Below, one piece after another: positions 19,893 through 29,827 of a stretch of 64,000 nt of DNA; the first letter of the stretch is position 1; every line of letters begins with the position of its first letter. Source of the DNA: Planctomycetota bacterium (GTDB lineage: Bacteria > Planctomycetota > UBA1135 > GCA-002748355); assembly GCA_011321845.1 (NCBI GenBank), contig DROQ01000055.1, forward strand, positions 1-64,000, given 5' to 3'. Position numbers and translations under genes: made by a program. The notes beneath the pieces were generated by a model, which worked only from the letters and a program-made list of their open reading frames with translations, was not told the origin of the DNA and did no database searches.

Positions 19893-22681
19893 TTCCTTGC
19901 CTCTTTTTCCCGGGTCGGTCTTCCCAAGGCAGATCGTTTCTGAGTAGAACTCGGAAGGGAGTCCAGGATCTCAAGCAATTGGCGAACCTCGTTGGAACGG
20001 CCGGCTTTTTCCAAAACTTCGATCCGGGCCAGCAACAAATCCGCGAGATACTTGTTGCGCAACGCCCCTTTTCCGAATTTCTGGAGGAGAACCTTGGTTC
20101 GCCGCAATTGCTCCAAGGCCTTGTCCACTTCACCCCTTGCCGCGAGGTCCAGGGCGAATTCGCGGCCAATCCGACGACTGACGTCCAAAACGGCTTCTCT
20201 TTCTTCCCGGGGGACCTCTCCTCCAAGGAGGGCTTTTTCCCCCAGGATGAAAGCCTCTTCCTTTTTCTCAAGCAGGAGTCGGCGCTGGATGGCTTCCAAA
20301 ACGGAGGGAACGCTGCCGAGAAAATCTTCGGGAACCGCGTAAGCCACGACCCCCGCCTCGTCCGAGGCGAAAAGGAGCCCGTCCCTCCCCCAGAGGCTCA
20401 TGGGGAGGTTCCTCTCCTCTCCCCCCTTCTCCAGGGGGGGAAGGGGGAAAGTGCCCAGTTGTCGTCCCGTCTTCCCGTCAAAGACCTGGATCCCTTCCGC
20501 AACCGGAAGAAACACATGCCCACCCAGGGCGAGGCCACGCCCTAAGAGAGTATCGGTGAGGGAGACTTCGAAGAGGCGTTTGCCGGTCAGGATGTCCACT
20601 GCCTGGAGCATGGTCCCCACGAGATAGATCCGTCCTTCTGAGGGACCAAGGACCTGGCGGAAGGTGACGACCCGGGGGCCTCGTTCAAAGCGGGGGAGCT
20701 TCCACTCCACCTTCCCCGAGAAACGGTTCAAACAGAGGAGAACGTCCGAGTCGGTAGGCGCAATCAGGAGCAGGTCCCCAAAGAGGATGGGGGGGTAGGG
20801 AAAGAACTTGCGCTGACGGATCTTTTGGACCCCGTAAAAGGAACGGCGTCTCGGGTTGGCGGCCTTGGGGGGAGGTTGTACGGGATCCCAAGTCTCATAA
20901 CGCCGGAACCAGAGCAGCTCCAAGTCCGGCGCCCTGAGGGCGGCCACCCCTCCGCTGTTGGTCAAAAAATAGAGGATGTTCCCCTTGGCCCTGAGGGGGA
21001 CAGGAGGAGGGAGGAAAAGCTCGCTCCCTCCACTGTGGATCGGCACAACCTGGAGGACTTCTCCGTCCTTGGGATCCAGTTTGGCGATCGAATACTCCCG
21101 GCCCACCTGGACTGGAGCGAAAAGCCAGGATCCAAGAGAAAGAGGGGGTGCCAGGAAAAAAAGACGCCTCCCGTCCTTGAGCTTGGGGCGCACCTTCCAA
21201 AGCGGCTCCTGCTTTTCCGTATCGAAGCAAATCAAGGAGTTTCGGTATTGGCTTCCCTCCATTCCACCCCGCCCGAGGGGTTTCCGGAAATCTCCGAGAA
21301 AATAGACATAGGTCGTGTTCGGGGTGGCCCTCAGGCTGACGCTCTGCTGGGCGAAGTCTTTGGCGGGATTTCGATACGAGAGGCTCTGCTGCATCATCCG
21401 GTTGACAGGCCGAAAGCGGGAGCGCCTCTTCCACTCGCTGGGATCCTTGGGCCAGGAAAAGACCAACTTGCCCGTCTCCTCATCCAAGCCGACCAGTCGC
21501 AGGTGATCCTTGATGAGAAGGGTCCACCGCCCATGGAACCGGACAAAACCCAAGGGAAGCCCCGCACGATAACTCTTGTTGTCGGGAACCTTGATTCCCC
21601 CTCGTCCTGAGAAGAACACAGTCCCACTGCTGTTGCGGGTCGAAACCTTTCCCAGACCATAGGGATCCTTGACCTCGCAACGAAACTCCCAGAGGGGGAT
21701 GAAGTCAAAGGCGGAAAACCCCCTGACCTCCTCGCTCCTCCCCTCCCGGAGGTCCTCCCTCAGAGCGAAGGCCTCGTGCTCTCCCAGCTTGGAAAGAGGG
21801 ACCAACTCCCCGTGAACTCGAACCGACCCTCCAGGGTCCAGCCTGAGCAGAGCCTGGAGGTGACGATTCCTCGCCTCTTCGTTTCCCAGCAAAGCGGAGA
21901 TGTGGGCCTGCCGCAGGTGGATCCGGACCTGGATCTTCCTGCTGGGGTCGGGAAAGTTCTCCAGGATCCGATCGCGGACAAGGAGGGACTCCCCGAGCCT
22001 CCCCTGGGTTTCGAACAGATCCGCCAGCAGCATCCCCACGCTGGCTCCATAGCTGCTCGGGAGGTACAGCTCGAAAAGCCGCCGCAGCTCCGCCTCATCC
22101 AGGCTCTCCTTCGCCCGGGCATAGCGCTCCTCCACCTTGGAGTCCACCAAGAGGCGGAAGGTCTCCAGGCCCTCCGGGGGCAGGGAACTGAGCAGATTCT
22201 GACAGAAGCGGGCGAGGGGAAAGTAGAGCCGCTCATTGTCGCTGTAATAGACCTTGAAGGGATCGTTCCTCCCGAATCGGTCCTCAACGCCTAGAGCCTT
22301 ACCCTCCATCACTTTCTGGAGATCCCCAATCCCTTCCTCCCACTTCTCCCTGGAGAAGAACTCCATGGCTTTGTCGAGGATCCGGTTGAGGTCGGGGTTT
22401 TCAGGGACGGAAAGACTCCCGCCGTTTTCGTCCGATTCCTCCTTTTTCTCGCCGGGTTTTTGCCCCGAGAGAAAGGGGGAAAGGCTGAAAAGGAAAAGCA
22501 GAATGGAAAGAAATCCCCAAAAACGTCCCACTTTCCTGGAACCGCCGGGAGGACCGAAGGAGCAGGAATGGCCCAACCTGCCGGCATTGCTGAAATGGCA
22601 GGAATTACCGGGTTTGCCGGAGGCGACGAAAGGAACCGAAGGCAGCACGAAGGTCGGAAATGTTTTTGCAGTCTGTCGCAT
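19889..22681 (-). CDS. PQQ-like beta-propeller protein with TPR-like flanks
   Basis: Repeats such as LVGLDEETGKLVFSWP, LLCLNRFSGKVEWKLP, LQAVDILTGKRLFEVS, IQVFDGKTGRQLGTFP. Start taken at MRQTAK... (22681) instead of the ORF-track start 22963. Confidence 0.7.
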   Translation of the reverse strand: MRQTAKTFPTFVLPSVPFVASGKPGNSCHFSNAGRLGHSCSFGPPGGSRKVGRFWGFLSILLFLFSLSPFLSGQKPGEKKEESDENGGSLSVPENPDLNRILDKAMEFFSREKWEEGIGDLQKVMEGKALGVEDRFGRNDPFKVYYSDNERLYFPLARFCQNLLSSLPPEGLETFRLLVDSKVEERYARAKESLDEAELRRLFELYLPSSYGASVGMLLADLFETQGRLGESLLVRDRILENFPDPSRKIQVRIHLRQAHISALLGNEEARNRHLQALLRLDPGGSVRVHGELVPLSKLGEHEAFALREDLREGRSEEVRGFSAFDFIPLWEFRCEVKDPYGLGKVSTRNSSGTVFFSGRGGIKVPDNKSYRAGLPLGFVRFHGRWTLLIKDHLRLVGLDEETGKLVFSWPKDPSEWKRRSRFRPVNRMMQQSLSYRNPAKDFAQQSVSLRATPNTTYVYFLGDFRKPLGRGGMEGSQYRNSLICFDTEKQEPLWKVRPKLKDGRRLFFLAPPLSLGSWLFAPVQVGREYSIAKLDPKDGEVLQVVPIHSGGSELFLPPPVPLRAKGNILYFLTNSGGVAALRAPDLELLWFRRYETWDPVQPPPKAANPRRRSFYGVQKIRQRKFFPYPPILFGDLLLIAPTDSDVLLCLNRFSGKVEWKLPRFERGPRVVTFRQVLGPSEGRIYLVGTMLQAVDILTGKRLFEVSLTDTLLGRGLALGGHVFLPVAEGIQVFDGKTGRQLGTFPLPPLEKGGEERNLPMSLWGRDGLLFASDEAGVVAYAVPEDFLGSVPSVLEAIQRRLLLEKKEEAFILGEKALLGGEVPREEREAVLDVSRRIGREFALDLAARGEVDKALEQLRRTKVLLQKFGKGALRNKYLADLLLARIEVLEKAGRSNEVRQLLEILDSLPSSTQKRSALGRPTREKEARK

Positions 22682-22920
22682 CAAGCCTGAAGAGGACGAT
22701 GATCCCTCTCGTATATTCCACTTCGAAACTCCCTCGAGAATCCCCAGGGCTATGTGGGTGAGCGGATCCGAAAACCTTCGGAAGCAAATGGCTCCAAACT
22801 CGTCCGGATGATTCCAGCTCAGGGAAAGGGCGCTATTGTAAGGTACAGAGCCCCAAACCTTGCGAAGCTCCTTCCAGAAATCTTTCCCCATCCCCGGCGG
22901 AAACCGTGAGAATCCACAGA

Positions 22921-25596
22921 ATGAAAACCAACCAGAACCAAGGCGCGTCCCGACCCATCCCAAGAAGCGCGCGAAAAACGCGAAGGACGCCTGGCCTCTA
23001 CCTCCTCTGCTCCCTCGCTCTGGCAGCCCAACCCCTGCCCCAAAAAAAGGCCCCTCCTCCCAAGAGCCCCAAGGTCTCGGCCAAACCGACTGCCAAGTCC
23101 GCCACTCAGCCCGCCGCCAGGCCCGCCGCCAAGCCCGGGAAAAAGCCTGCCAACGAGCCGGACAAGGCCAAGAAAGCCTCCACCCCCAAAAAGAAGGTGG
23201 ACGAGGTCATGAACCTCCTCGACAAAGGAATCGAGAAGAGCTACCTCCTCCGACTGAAACTCATCCCCAAGATCCTCCAGATCGACCCTGATACGATCGC
23301 GACTCGCTTCCTCCCCCTCCTGGAAGGGGATCGACAGCGACTCACCCTCAAGGTTACCCGTCTGATCGAAGACCTCGGCGATCCCCGCTACAAAAAGAGA
23401 GAAGCCGCCCAAAGAGCCTTGCTCCAACTTGGCCCCAGGATCCTCCCCATCCTGGGAGAACTGGCCACCCCGGCCGACCTCGAGGTCAGGATTCGGCTTC
23501 GTTACGTCCTGAAATCCCTCAAGATGATGGGCGACGAGGACATCGTCCGCCTCGCCCTCCGGGCTCGCCTGATCGCCGAAGCCCTGGCGTACGCCCCCAA
23601 CACCCGCCACCTCATCGCCCTCACCAAAGGTCTCTCCCATCTCGACCACAGGGTCCGCAAGGCCTCGCTCAACTCCATCATTTCCCAGCTTCGGACCATC
23701 CAACCCGATGAACGGACAGCTGGCCTGATCCGGACCTATTGCCTCCATCTCCTCGAGGGAGAGGATCTGAGCCTTCGAAACGCCGCCCTCACCACCCTCT
23801 CCATCCTCCCCCAGGGTCGGGACCGAGTTCTCAAGGTCCTCCAAGACCCCCACTCCCCCACAAGCCTCAGAGTCCTCGCCCTCAACCTTCTCGCCCGCTC
23901 GGACCCGAAAACCAGAGAGCAGCTTCCCGGACTCCTCGGCCGGGAGCGCCCCGCCTGGCTGGAAGAGGCAGCCAAGAGCCTTGCCGCTCCCCCCCCACCG
24001 TCCAGCCCCGAAGAGGGAAAGGAACTCGTCGCCAGGATCTGGACCAAGGAGGATCAGGAGATCGCCCTCGACTCCAGCATCAAGTCCATGCTGGGGAACA
24101 TGATTATGATCGCACCCCCCAAGGAACTCAGCTCCCTGGGAGAGCTTCTCTTCCCCCGGGATGTCATCGAAAAAATCAAGTATGACAGCGCAGCCACCTC
24201 CCAACCCAGCCCCCCCGAAAACGGAACTCCCGAAAAGGGAACTCCCGGGAAGGAGGCTCCAGGAAAGGGGATGGCCAGGAAAGCCGCAGACGAAAAGGCG
24301 GCTCCCGACCTCAAGGCGGCCTCCAAGGGGCATCTCTATCTGGTCCTGAAATCCGGGATGAAACTCGCCATCCAAAACCCCAGGTTCCAGGAGGGCGTCC
24401 TCACAGTCCAGACCCTGGGGAGGACTCTCAAGATCCCCCAATCCGACATCCGTGGCTTTTTGAGCAACACCAGGCGCAAGTTTCTCTTTGGTGGCAGCCG
24501 GCTCGGCGACCAGTTCCGTCTCCAAAAGGAGCCCACTGTCCCCCGCACGGGCAAGATCCAGACCTTGGACTCCAAGGGAATCACCTTTGTGGAAAAAGGG
24601 AAAGTCCTCAAACTCCCATGGAGCGAGCTGGGAACAGTCCAGTTCCAAGTCGGCAACAATCTGGGCTTGAAAACAAAACGGGGGAACCTGGGACAGTTCC
24701 TCCAGGTCGATCTCCAGGACGGGCAGCGGCTGGTCGCCTTCCTCGCGGACCTGGACAAGGACAGGATCACCCTGACCCATCCCCTCTTCGGGGCTGTCGA
24801 AATGGGCCTGGACCGCATCCAGAAAATGGTCCTCGCCAATTCGGGCCAGGCCCTCGCCGGCTTCACCCTGATCGTGGACTACGGCGAGTACAGCGTCAAA
24901 GAGTTGGACGCCGACGGCAAAGTCGTCTGGTCCATGGAGGACCTCTACGGTCCCATCGACGCTGAGATCCTCCCCAACGGCAACATCCTGATCACCGAGC
25001 AGGGGGAAAACGCGGTCCGGGAATACACCCGCAAGGGCGACATCGTATGGGAGTTTACGGACTGCGAATTCCCCCGCGAAGCCGACAGCCTCCCTGGCGG
25101 AAACGTGCTGATCACCGACATGAAGAACCGCCGCGTCATCGAAGTCGACCGACAGAAGAAGATCCTCTGGTCCTTCGGAACCAAACAAGCTGGAACTTCG
25201 TTCAAACCCTACGACGCCGACCGGCTCCCCAACGGCAACACCCTGATCGCCGACTTCGGCGGTTCCCGCATCCTCGAGGTCAGTCCCCAAGGCAAGATCG
25301 TCTGGCAACAAAAGAACCTTCCTTTCCTTTGGGACGTGGACCCCCTTCCCAATGGAAACATCCTGGTCACCCTCCACAAGGCGGGAACCAAGGCTTCCAC
25401 GGGGAAGATCCTCGAGATCCGCCCCGACCACAAGGTCACCTGGGAGATCCGAGTCAAGAATCCCTCCGACGCCGACCTCCTCCCCGACGGCACCCTTCTC
25501 GTAACCGAGGGCGCCTCCGTCAGCCTCTACAACCGCGCCGGCAAACTCCTCAAAAAATGGAAGACCGACTGGTCCGCCCGGGCGAGCAGGTACTGA
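22921..25596 (+). CDS. Secreted HEAT-like repeat protein with C-terminal NHL/arylsulfotransferase-like propeller repeats
   Basis: Repeats: AEILPNGNILITE, ADSLPGGNVLITD, ADRLPNGNTLIAD, VDPLPNGNILVTL, ADLLPDGTLLVTE; Lys/Pro/Ala-rich linkers. Start MKTNQN... chosen at 22921; 22906 also possible. Confidence 0.7.
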   Translation: MKTNQNQGASRPIPRSARKTRRTPGLYLLCSLALAAQPLPQKKAPPPKSPKVSAKPTAKSATQPAARPAAKPGKKPANEPDKAKKASTPKKKVDEVMNLLDKGIEKSYLLRLKLIPKILQIDPDTIATRFLPLLEGDRQRLTLKVTRLIEDLGDPRYKKREAAQRALLQLGPRILPILGELATPADLEVRIRLRYVLKSLKMMGDEDIVRLALRARLIAEALAYAPNTRHLIALTKGLSHLDHRVRKASLNSIISQLRTIQPDERTAGLIRTYCLHLLEGEDLSLRNAALTTLSILPQGRDRVLKVLQDPHSPTSLRVLALNLLARSDPKTREQLPGLLGRERPAWLEEAAKSLAAPPPPSSPEEGKELVARIWTKEDQEIALDSSIKSMLGNMIMIAPPKELSSLGELLFPRDVIEKIKYDSAATSQPSPPENGTPEKGTPGKEAPGKGMARKAADEKAAPDLKAASKGHLYLVLKSGMKLAIQNPRFQEGVLTVQTLGRTLKIPQSDIRGFLSNTRRKFLFGGSRLGDQFRLQKEPTVPRTGKIQTLDSKGITFVEKGKVLKLPWSELGTVQFQVGNNLGLKTKRGNLGQFLQVDLQDGQRLVAFLADLDKDRITLTHPLFGAVEMGLDRIQKMVLANSGQALAGFTLIVDYGEYSVKELDADGKVVWSMEDLYGPIDAEILPNGNILITEQGENAVREYTRKGDIVWEFTDCEFPREADSLPGGNVLITDMKNRRVIEVDRQKKILWSFGTKQAGTSFKPYDADRLPNGNTLIADFGGSRILEVSPQGKIVWQQKNLPFLWDVDPLPNGNILVTLHKAGTKASTGKILEIRPDHKVTWEIRVKNPSDADLLPDGTLLVTEGASVSLYNRAGKLLKKWKTDWSARASRY

Positions 25597-25632
25597 TCCC
25601 ACTCCTCCGGAAGCGGAGTCTTCCCTCCCCGA

Positions 25633-27405
25633 TCACAACCGCTCCTTGGGGGGAATGAGGGCGGGATCGGTGGGATAGTGGGCAAGCAGGATGCCGAGCC
25701 GCTTGCCTTGGATCTTTTGTTCTCCGGTGTCCCCTTCGCGGAGAGCCCGGAGGAATTGGTAGAGAACGGTCTGGTAGACCGTTCCCTCGCCCCAGCGAAG
25801 ATAGAGTCCCAGCCAACCCATGGCCGCGTCGAGGTCCTTCTCGCGGAGCGCTTTGGAGGCACGGCTGTGCGCCAGTTTTCTCAGGATGGGGAGGGCAGCG
25901 ATTCCTTCCTGGCCCCGGGCTTCCACCAGAAGCCTCCCCCTCGAGGCCTCGTCCAGAAGATAGACGAAGTCCAGGGTTTCGCGGTCCTGTGGCTTCCTGG
26001 AGGACCGTTCGTCGGGTCCAGTCCGACCCTCGCCTCCATCCCAGCCGGCCATCCGCTCGGGGGCGAGATCCAGCAACATGGAATAAGCCTCTCCCGGGTA
26101 GCCAAGGTCCAGGAGGAATTCCGGGTATTGGGCCTTCCACTGGGAACGAAGCCTCGGGACGGAGAGTCCGATCCCCAGGCCGAGCAGAACGAAGAGCCCC
26201 GCCTGGAGGCGCTTCACCTGGGCCCGGAAGATCTCCGCCCGCGACGGGTCCTCGTCCAGAGCCTGCAAAAACGCGATGCGCGCCTGAGTGCTCGGATGGC
26301 GGAAACCGGCCTTCTCCCCACTCCCCGGCGCGAGAAACTCACCCTCCTGCAGGCTTTCGATCAGTGGCTCGCTCCCTCCCAGGAAGGCCCGGGCGTTCAA
26401 GTCCGCATCGCACTCCATCAGGCGGCTATAGCGTTTGTAGAGTGGGATCATCAGGACCAGGCAAGCTCCGAAAACCAGGAGCTGGGTGTCTTCATCCGCC
26501 AGCCCGAACAGCCAGCTTCCCCCAAAGGCGAGGAGCCAGGGCGCCAGCAGGAAAAAGGTCAAAAGACGCAGCATGTGATGCTGACGCACATGAGCGATCT
26601 CATGGGCGTAGACCCCCAGCACCTGCCGCGGGCTCAGAAGTTCCAACAAAAGGTCCGTAAACAGAATCAGCCGTGTCCAACGGAAGAAACCTACGACCGC
26701 CGCGTTGAACATCCTCCCCCCCGTTCGGAGAAGGTAGGCTCCCGCCACTCCCGTCCCCGCCCGCTCGTCGATTCGGCGGAAGCCCTCGAGTAGCTCCCTG
26801 TCGGAGAGGGGTTTGAGGCCGAGGATCCATCGCGTCCAAAGAGGAAGAAGAAGGACCAGGATGGTGATGGACAAACCCAGACCCAGCCCCAGGCCAAAGC
26901 TGAACGCGTCCAACACCGCCCGCAGATGCGTCTCCATCGCCATCAGGTCGAAGAGCAGGAGCACCAAAAGGAAGAAGGGCAGGACCATCCAGGTGGCCCG
27001 CGCCCGGAACCCGCTCCGAACCTTCCCATAGACCCGGAACTCGCCCAGGAGGAGCAAAAGTTCGAACCAGAGATAGGGGAGCAGGATCAAAAGCTCGGCA
27101 AAGGCCTCGGAATTCCCCGCGATGTCGTAGCGCACATAGGATTCGAGACGAAAAACGGCCCAGACCACATAGCTGAGAGCCCAGGGAAGAAAGGGAAGCA
27201 GGACTTCTATAAAACGCGCCGGCCCTTTGGCCCTCCCGAAATGGCGGAGCAGCACAAGCAGTTCGAAGAGAATCAGGATGGATGCGCCGCTCAGAGCCGC
27301 CACCGCGAGAGCCCCCCTCCCCTCCCCAGGCATCAGAGGCTCGGTCACCCAACCCGCAAGAGCGCGAAGCAGCAGGGCCCCCAGAAACCAAAAAGGAAAG
27401 ATCAA
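25633..27405 (-). CDS. Membrane M48-family metalloprotease (HtpX/Ste24-like)
   Basis: HEIAHVRQHH zinc motif, ECDADLNAR third-ligand region, multiple TM helices. TTG at 27405 overlaps the dapF stop (TTGA); the ORF track extends to 27510. Confidence 0.85.
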   Translation of the reverse strand: MIFPFWFLGALLLRALAGWVTEPLMPGEGRGALAVAALSGASILILFELLVLLRHFGRAKGPARFIEVLLPFLPWALSYVVWAVFRLESYVRYDIAGNSEAFAELLILLPYLWFELLLLLGEFRVYGKVRSGFRARATWMVLPFFLLVLLLFDLMAMETHLRAVLDAFSFGLGLGLGLSITILVLLLPLWTRWILGLKPLSDRELLEGFRRIDERAGTGVAGAYLLRTGGRMFNAAVVGFFRWTRLILFTDLLLELLSPRQVLGVYAHEIAHVRQHHMLRLLTFFLLAPWLLAFGGSWLFGLADEDTQLLVFGACLVLMIPLYKRYSRLMECDADLNARAFLGGSEPLIESLQEGEFLAPGSGEKAGFRHPSTQARIAFLQALDEDPSRAEIFRAQVKRLQAGLFVLLGLGIGLSVPRLRSQWKAQYPEFLLDLGYPGEAYSMLLDLAPERMAGWDGGEGRTGPDERSSRKPQDRETLDFVYLLDEASRGRLLVEARGQEGIAALPILRKLAHSRASKALREKDLDAAMGWLGLYLRWGEGTVYQTVLYQFLRALREGDTGEQKIQGKRLGILLAHYPTDPALIPPKERL

Positions 27406-28412
27406 GCCGAGCCCTCCCGGGAGGAATCCACATCGCCTCCCCGAGCCTCCTCCAAAAGATCCACCCAGACCCGCCCCTCGAAGACCCGCCGCGCTGGCCC
27501 TCGCATCCATAGCCCCCCGTCCTCCTTCCAGCCGATCTGCAGGGTCCCCCCGCGCAGCCGAACAGGGATGGCCTCACCCCTCCCGAAAAAACCCCGGTCC
27601 ACGGCAGCCACCGCCACCGCGCAGGCCCCCGAGCCGCAGGCCAGGGTCTCCCCCGAGCCCCTCTCATAAGTCCGCTGTCGGATGCCCCCCTCCTCCACTC
27701 GGACGAACTCCACGTTCGCCCGATCGGGAAAGGCCCGCGCCGACTCCAGACCCGGCCCCCAGCGTTCCAGGTCCAGGTCCGCGGGGTCCTCCTCCAGAAA
27801 CACCACAAGATGCGGATTGCCCACCGAGAGAACCGAAGCCTCCCGCCTCTCCCCCTCCAGCTCGAGCGCGACCCGGTAGGGACGATCTCCGCCCCCTCCC
27901 AGCACCTCGAGATCCTCACCGGGCAGGAATGGAATCGCGGCACTCTCGAAGATCGGCTCCCCCATCTCCGCCAGGACCTGCTCGACCCTTCCCTCTCTTC
28001 CCTCGAAGCTCAGAGTCTTGACCCCCGAGTCCGTCCCCACGCGCAGGCCCCGGGAAATCCGATCGGGCTCCCGCTCCGCCAGGTATTTCCCCACACAGCG
28101 CAGCGCGTTGCCGCAGAGGCTCCCCAGGGATCCGTCGGCGTTGTACATCCACATGCGGGCCAGCCCCCCCTCCTCGCCGATCAGGACCAATCCATCCCCT
28201 CCCACGCCGAAATGGCGATCGCTCAGGACCCGGGAGAGCGAGGCTGCCCGAGCCCGGACCTCCCCCGGCGCTTCGACCTCGGCGAGGTCCACGTAGATGT
28301 AATCATTGCCCAGGCCCTCCCATTTCTCGAAGGGCAGCCAGAACCCATCCCCGCCCCGGGACCGCCTCCCCTCGGCAAAACCCTCGCCCGCGCCTTTGGA
28401 ACTTCCATTCAC
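27402..28412 (-). CDS. dapF: Diaminopimelate epimerase
   Basis: FEKWEGLGNDYIYVD, GSLCGNALRCVGKYL, SGETLACGSGACAVAVAA (paired active-site Cys). GTG start at 28412, just after the upstream stop. Confidence 0.93.
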   Translation of the reverse strand: MNGSSKGAGEGFAEGRRSRGGDGFWLPFEKWEGLGNDYIYVDLAEVEAPGEVRARAASLSRVLSDRHFGVGGDGLVLIGEEGGLARMWMYNADGSLGSLCGNALRCVGKYLAEREPDRISRGLRVGTDSGVKTLSFEGREGRVEQVLAEMGEPIFESAAIPFLPGEDLEVLGGGGDRPYRVALELEGERREASVLSVGNPHLVVFLEEDPADLDLERWGPGLESARAFPDRANVEFVRVEEGGIRQRTYERGSGETLACGSGACAVAVAAVDRGFFGRGEAIPVRLRGGTLQIGWKEDGGLWMRGPARRVFEGRVWVDLLEEARGGDVDSSREGSA

Positions 28413-28414
28413 GA

Positions 28415-29827
28415 TTACCCTTGTTCCTCCCACAGGTCGTACCGCTCCCCCTCCACAGGAACGCACACGTCCTTGAACCCCACCGCCAGTAGTTTGTCCC
28501 GCAGCGAGTAGGAGGCATCCTTCTCCCCGTGCACCACAAAGCATTTCCTCACGCTGCCCGCGAGGTGCCGGAGGCTGGAGATCAGCTCCTTGGAATCCGC
28601 GTGGGCGGAAAGACCGTTCATGGTCCGCACCTGGCAACGGACCTGGACCTCCTGGCGAAAGATCCGGACGCGCTTTTCTTTTTCAACGATCCGGCGCCCC
28701 AGAGTGTAGGGGGCCATATAGCCAACCACCAGGACGCAGTCCTCCCTGCGCGGAAGGGAGCGAAGGAGGTGGTGGAGGATCCTCCCCCCCTCGCACATCC
28801 CCGAGGCCGCAATGATGACACAGGGGTGTTCGATCCGGTTCAGCGCCTTGCTCTCCTCCACCGAGCGCGTGAAATGGATGTCCTTGAAGTGGAAGGGGTC
28901 GTGCCCCCCCTTGATCATTTTTTGGATGTCGGCGTCCAGGTCCTCGAGATGGTTCGAGACCACTGAGGTTGCGGCCCGCGCCAGGGGGGAATCCACGTAG
29001 ATCGGAATGTGTTCGATCTTTCCCTCCCGGATCAACTTGCCGAAGAGGTAGATGAGGTTCTGGGTCCGTCCCACCGCGAAGGCGGGGATCAAGAGCCGCC
29101 CCCCGTCCTCCTGCTCCTCCCGGACGATCTTGGCCAGGTCCTTCTCCATGGTTTTCTCGTCCGGATGGAGCCTGTTGCCGTAGGTGGACTCGGTGACCAG
29201 CACATCCACCGGGGGGAGAGGCTCTGGGTCCCGGAGGATGGGCATGTCCTTGCGCCCATGGTCCCCCGTGAAAGCAATCTTGAACTCCTCCCCGCCTTCC
29301 CTCAGGGTCACCACGACCTGGGCGGAACCGATGATGTGTCCCGCGTCGAAGAACTCGACCTCGATCCCTTTTTCCAGCTCGAATTTCTCGTGGTAGTCCC
29401 TCGCCTTGAGCCGCTGGATCGCCAGGGCGCTGTCCTCCCCGGTGTAAAGCGGCAGGATTTCGGGCTCGTTGTTTTTCCGGTGCCGGTTCAAAAAGTCCGC
29501 ATCCCCCTCCTGGATCCGGGCCGAATCCTCGAGGAGCACGGCTGCCAGGTCCTTGGTCCCGGGAGTGCACCAGATCCGGCCCCGATAGCCCTCCCGCACC
29601 AGGATGGGGAGTCCCCCCGAGTGGTCGATGTGCGCGTGGGAGAGCAGAACATGGTCGATCTCCTTGGGATCGAAAGGAAGGTGGAGGTTGGCCTTGCGCG
29701 CCTTGTCCCGTTTCCCCTGGACCATTCCGCAGTCGAAGAGAATCCGCACTCCCTTCCATTCCAGGAGGTGCTTGGAGCCCGTCACGTTGCGGACGGCTCC
29801 GAAGAACCGGAAACTAGGGTGGTTCAC
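28415..29827 (-). CDS. Metallo-beta-lactamase/beta-CASP fold RNA nuclease-like protein
   Basis: LLSHAHIDHSGGLP, FTGDHGRKDMPIL, VLVTESTYGNR, GLSAHADSKEL, C-terminal CFVVHGEKDA. Confidence 0.9.
   Translation of the reverse strand: MNHPSFRFFGAVRNVTGSKHLLEWKGVRILFDCGMVQGKRDKARKANLHLPFDPKEIDHVLLSHAHIDHSGGLPILVREGYRGRIWCTPGTKDLAAVLLEDSARIQEGDADFLNRHRKNNEPEILPLYTGEDSALAIQRLKARDYHEKFELEKGIEVEFFDAGHIIGSAQVVVTLREGGEEFKIAFTGDHGRKDMPILRDPEPLPPVDVLVTESTYGNRLHPDEKTMEKDLAKIVREEQEDGGRLLIPAFAVGRTQNLIYLFGKLIREGKIEHIPIYVDSPLARAATSVVSNHLEDLDADIQKMIKGGHDPFHFKDIHFTRSVEESKALNRIEHPCVIIAASGMCEGGRILHHLLRSLPRREDCVLVVGYMAPYTLGRRIVEKEKRVRIFRQEVQVRCQVRTMNGLSAHADSKELISSLRHLAGSVRKCFVVHGEKDASYSLRDKLLAVGFKDVCVPVEGERYDLWEEQG

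Noticed and set aside
22819-25602. 927-aa minus-strand ORF antisense to the propeller gene
   Set aside because: Mirrors the plus-strand gene; composition is Gly/Glu/Val/Leu-rich without domains, typical of antisense frames in GC-rich DNA. The plus strand carries clear repeats.
25596-25633. Possible bidirectional terminator between convergent genes (ACTCC...GGAGT)
   Set aside because: Only a 5-bp stem with a mismatch and no T tract; not strong enough to annotate.
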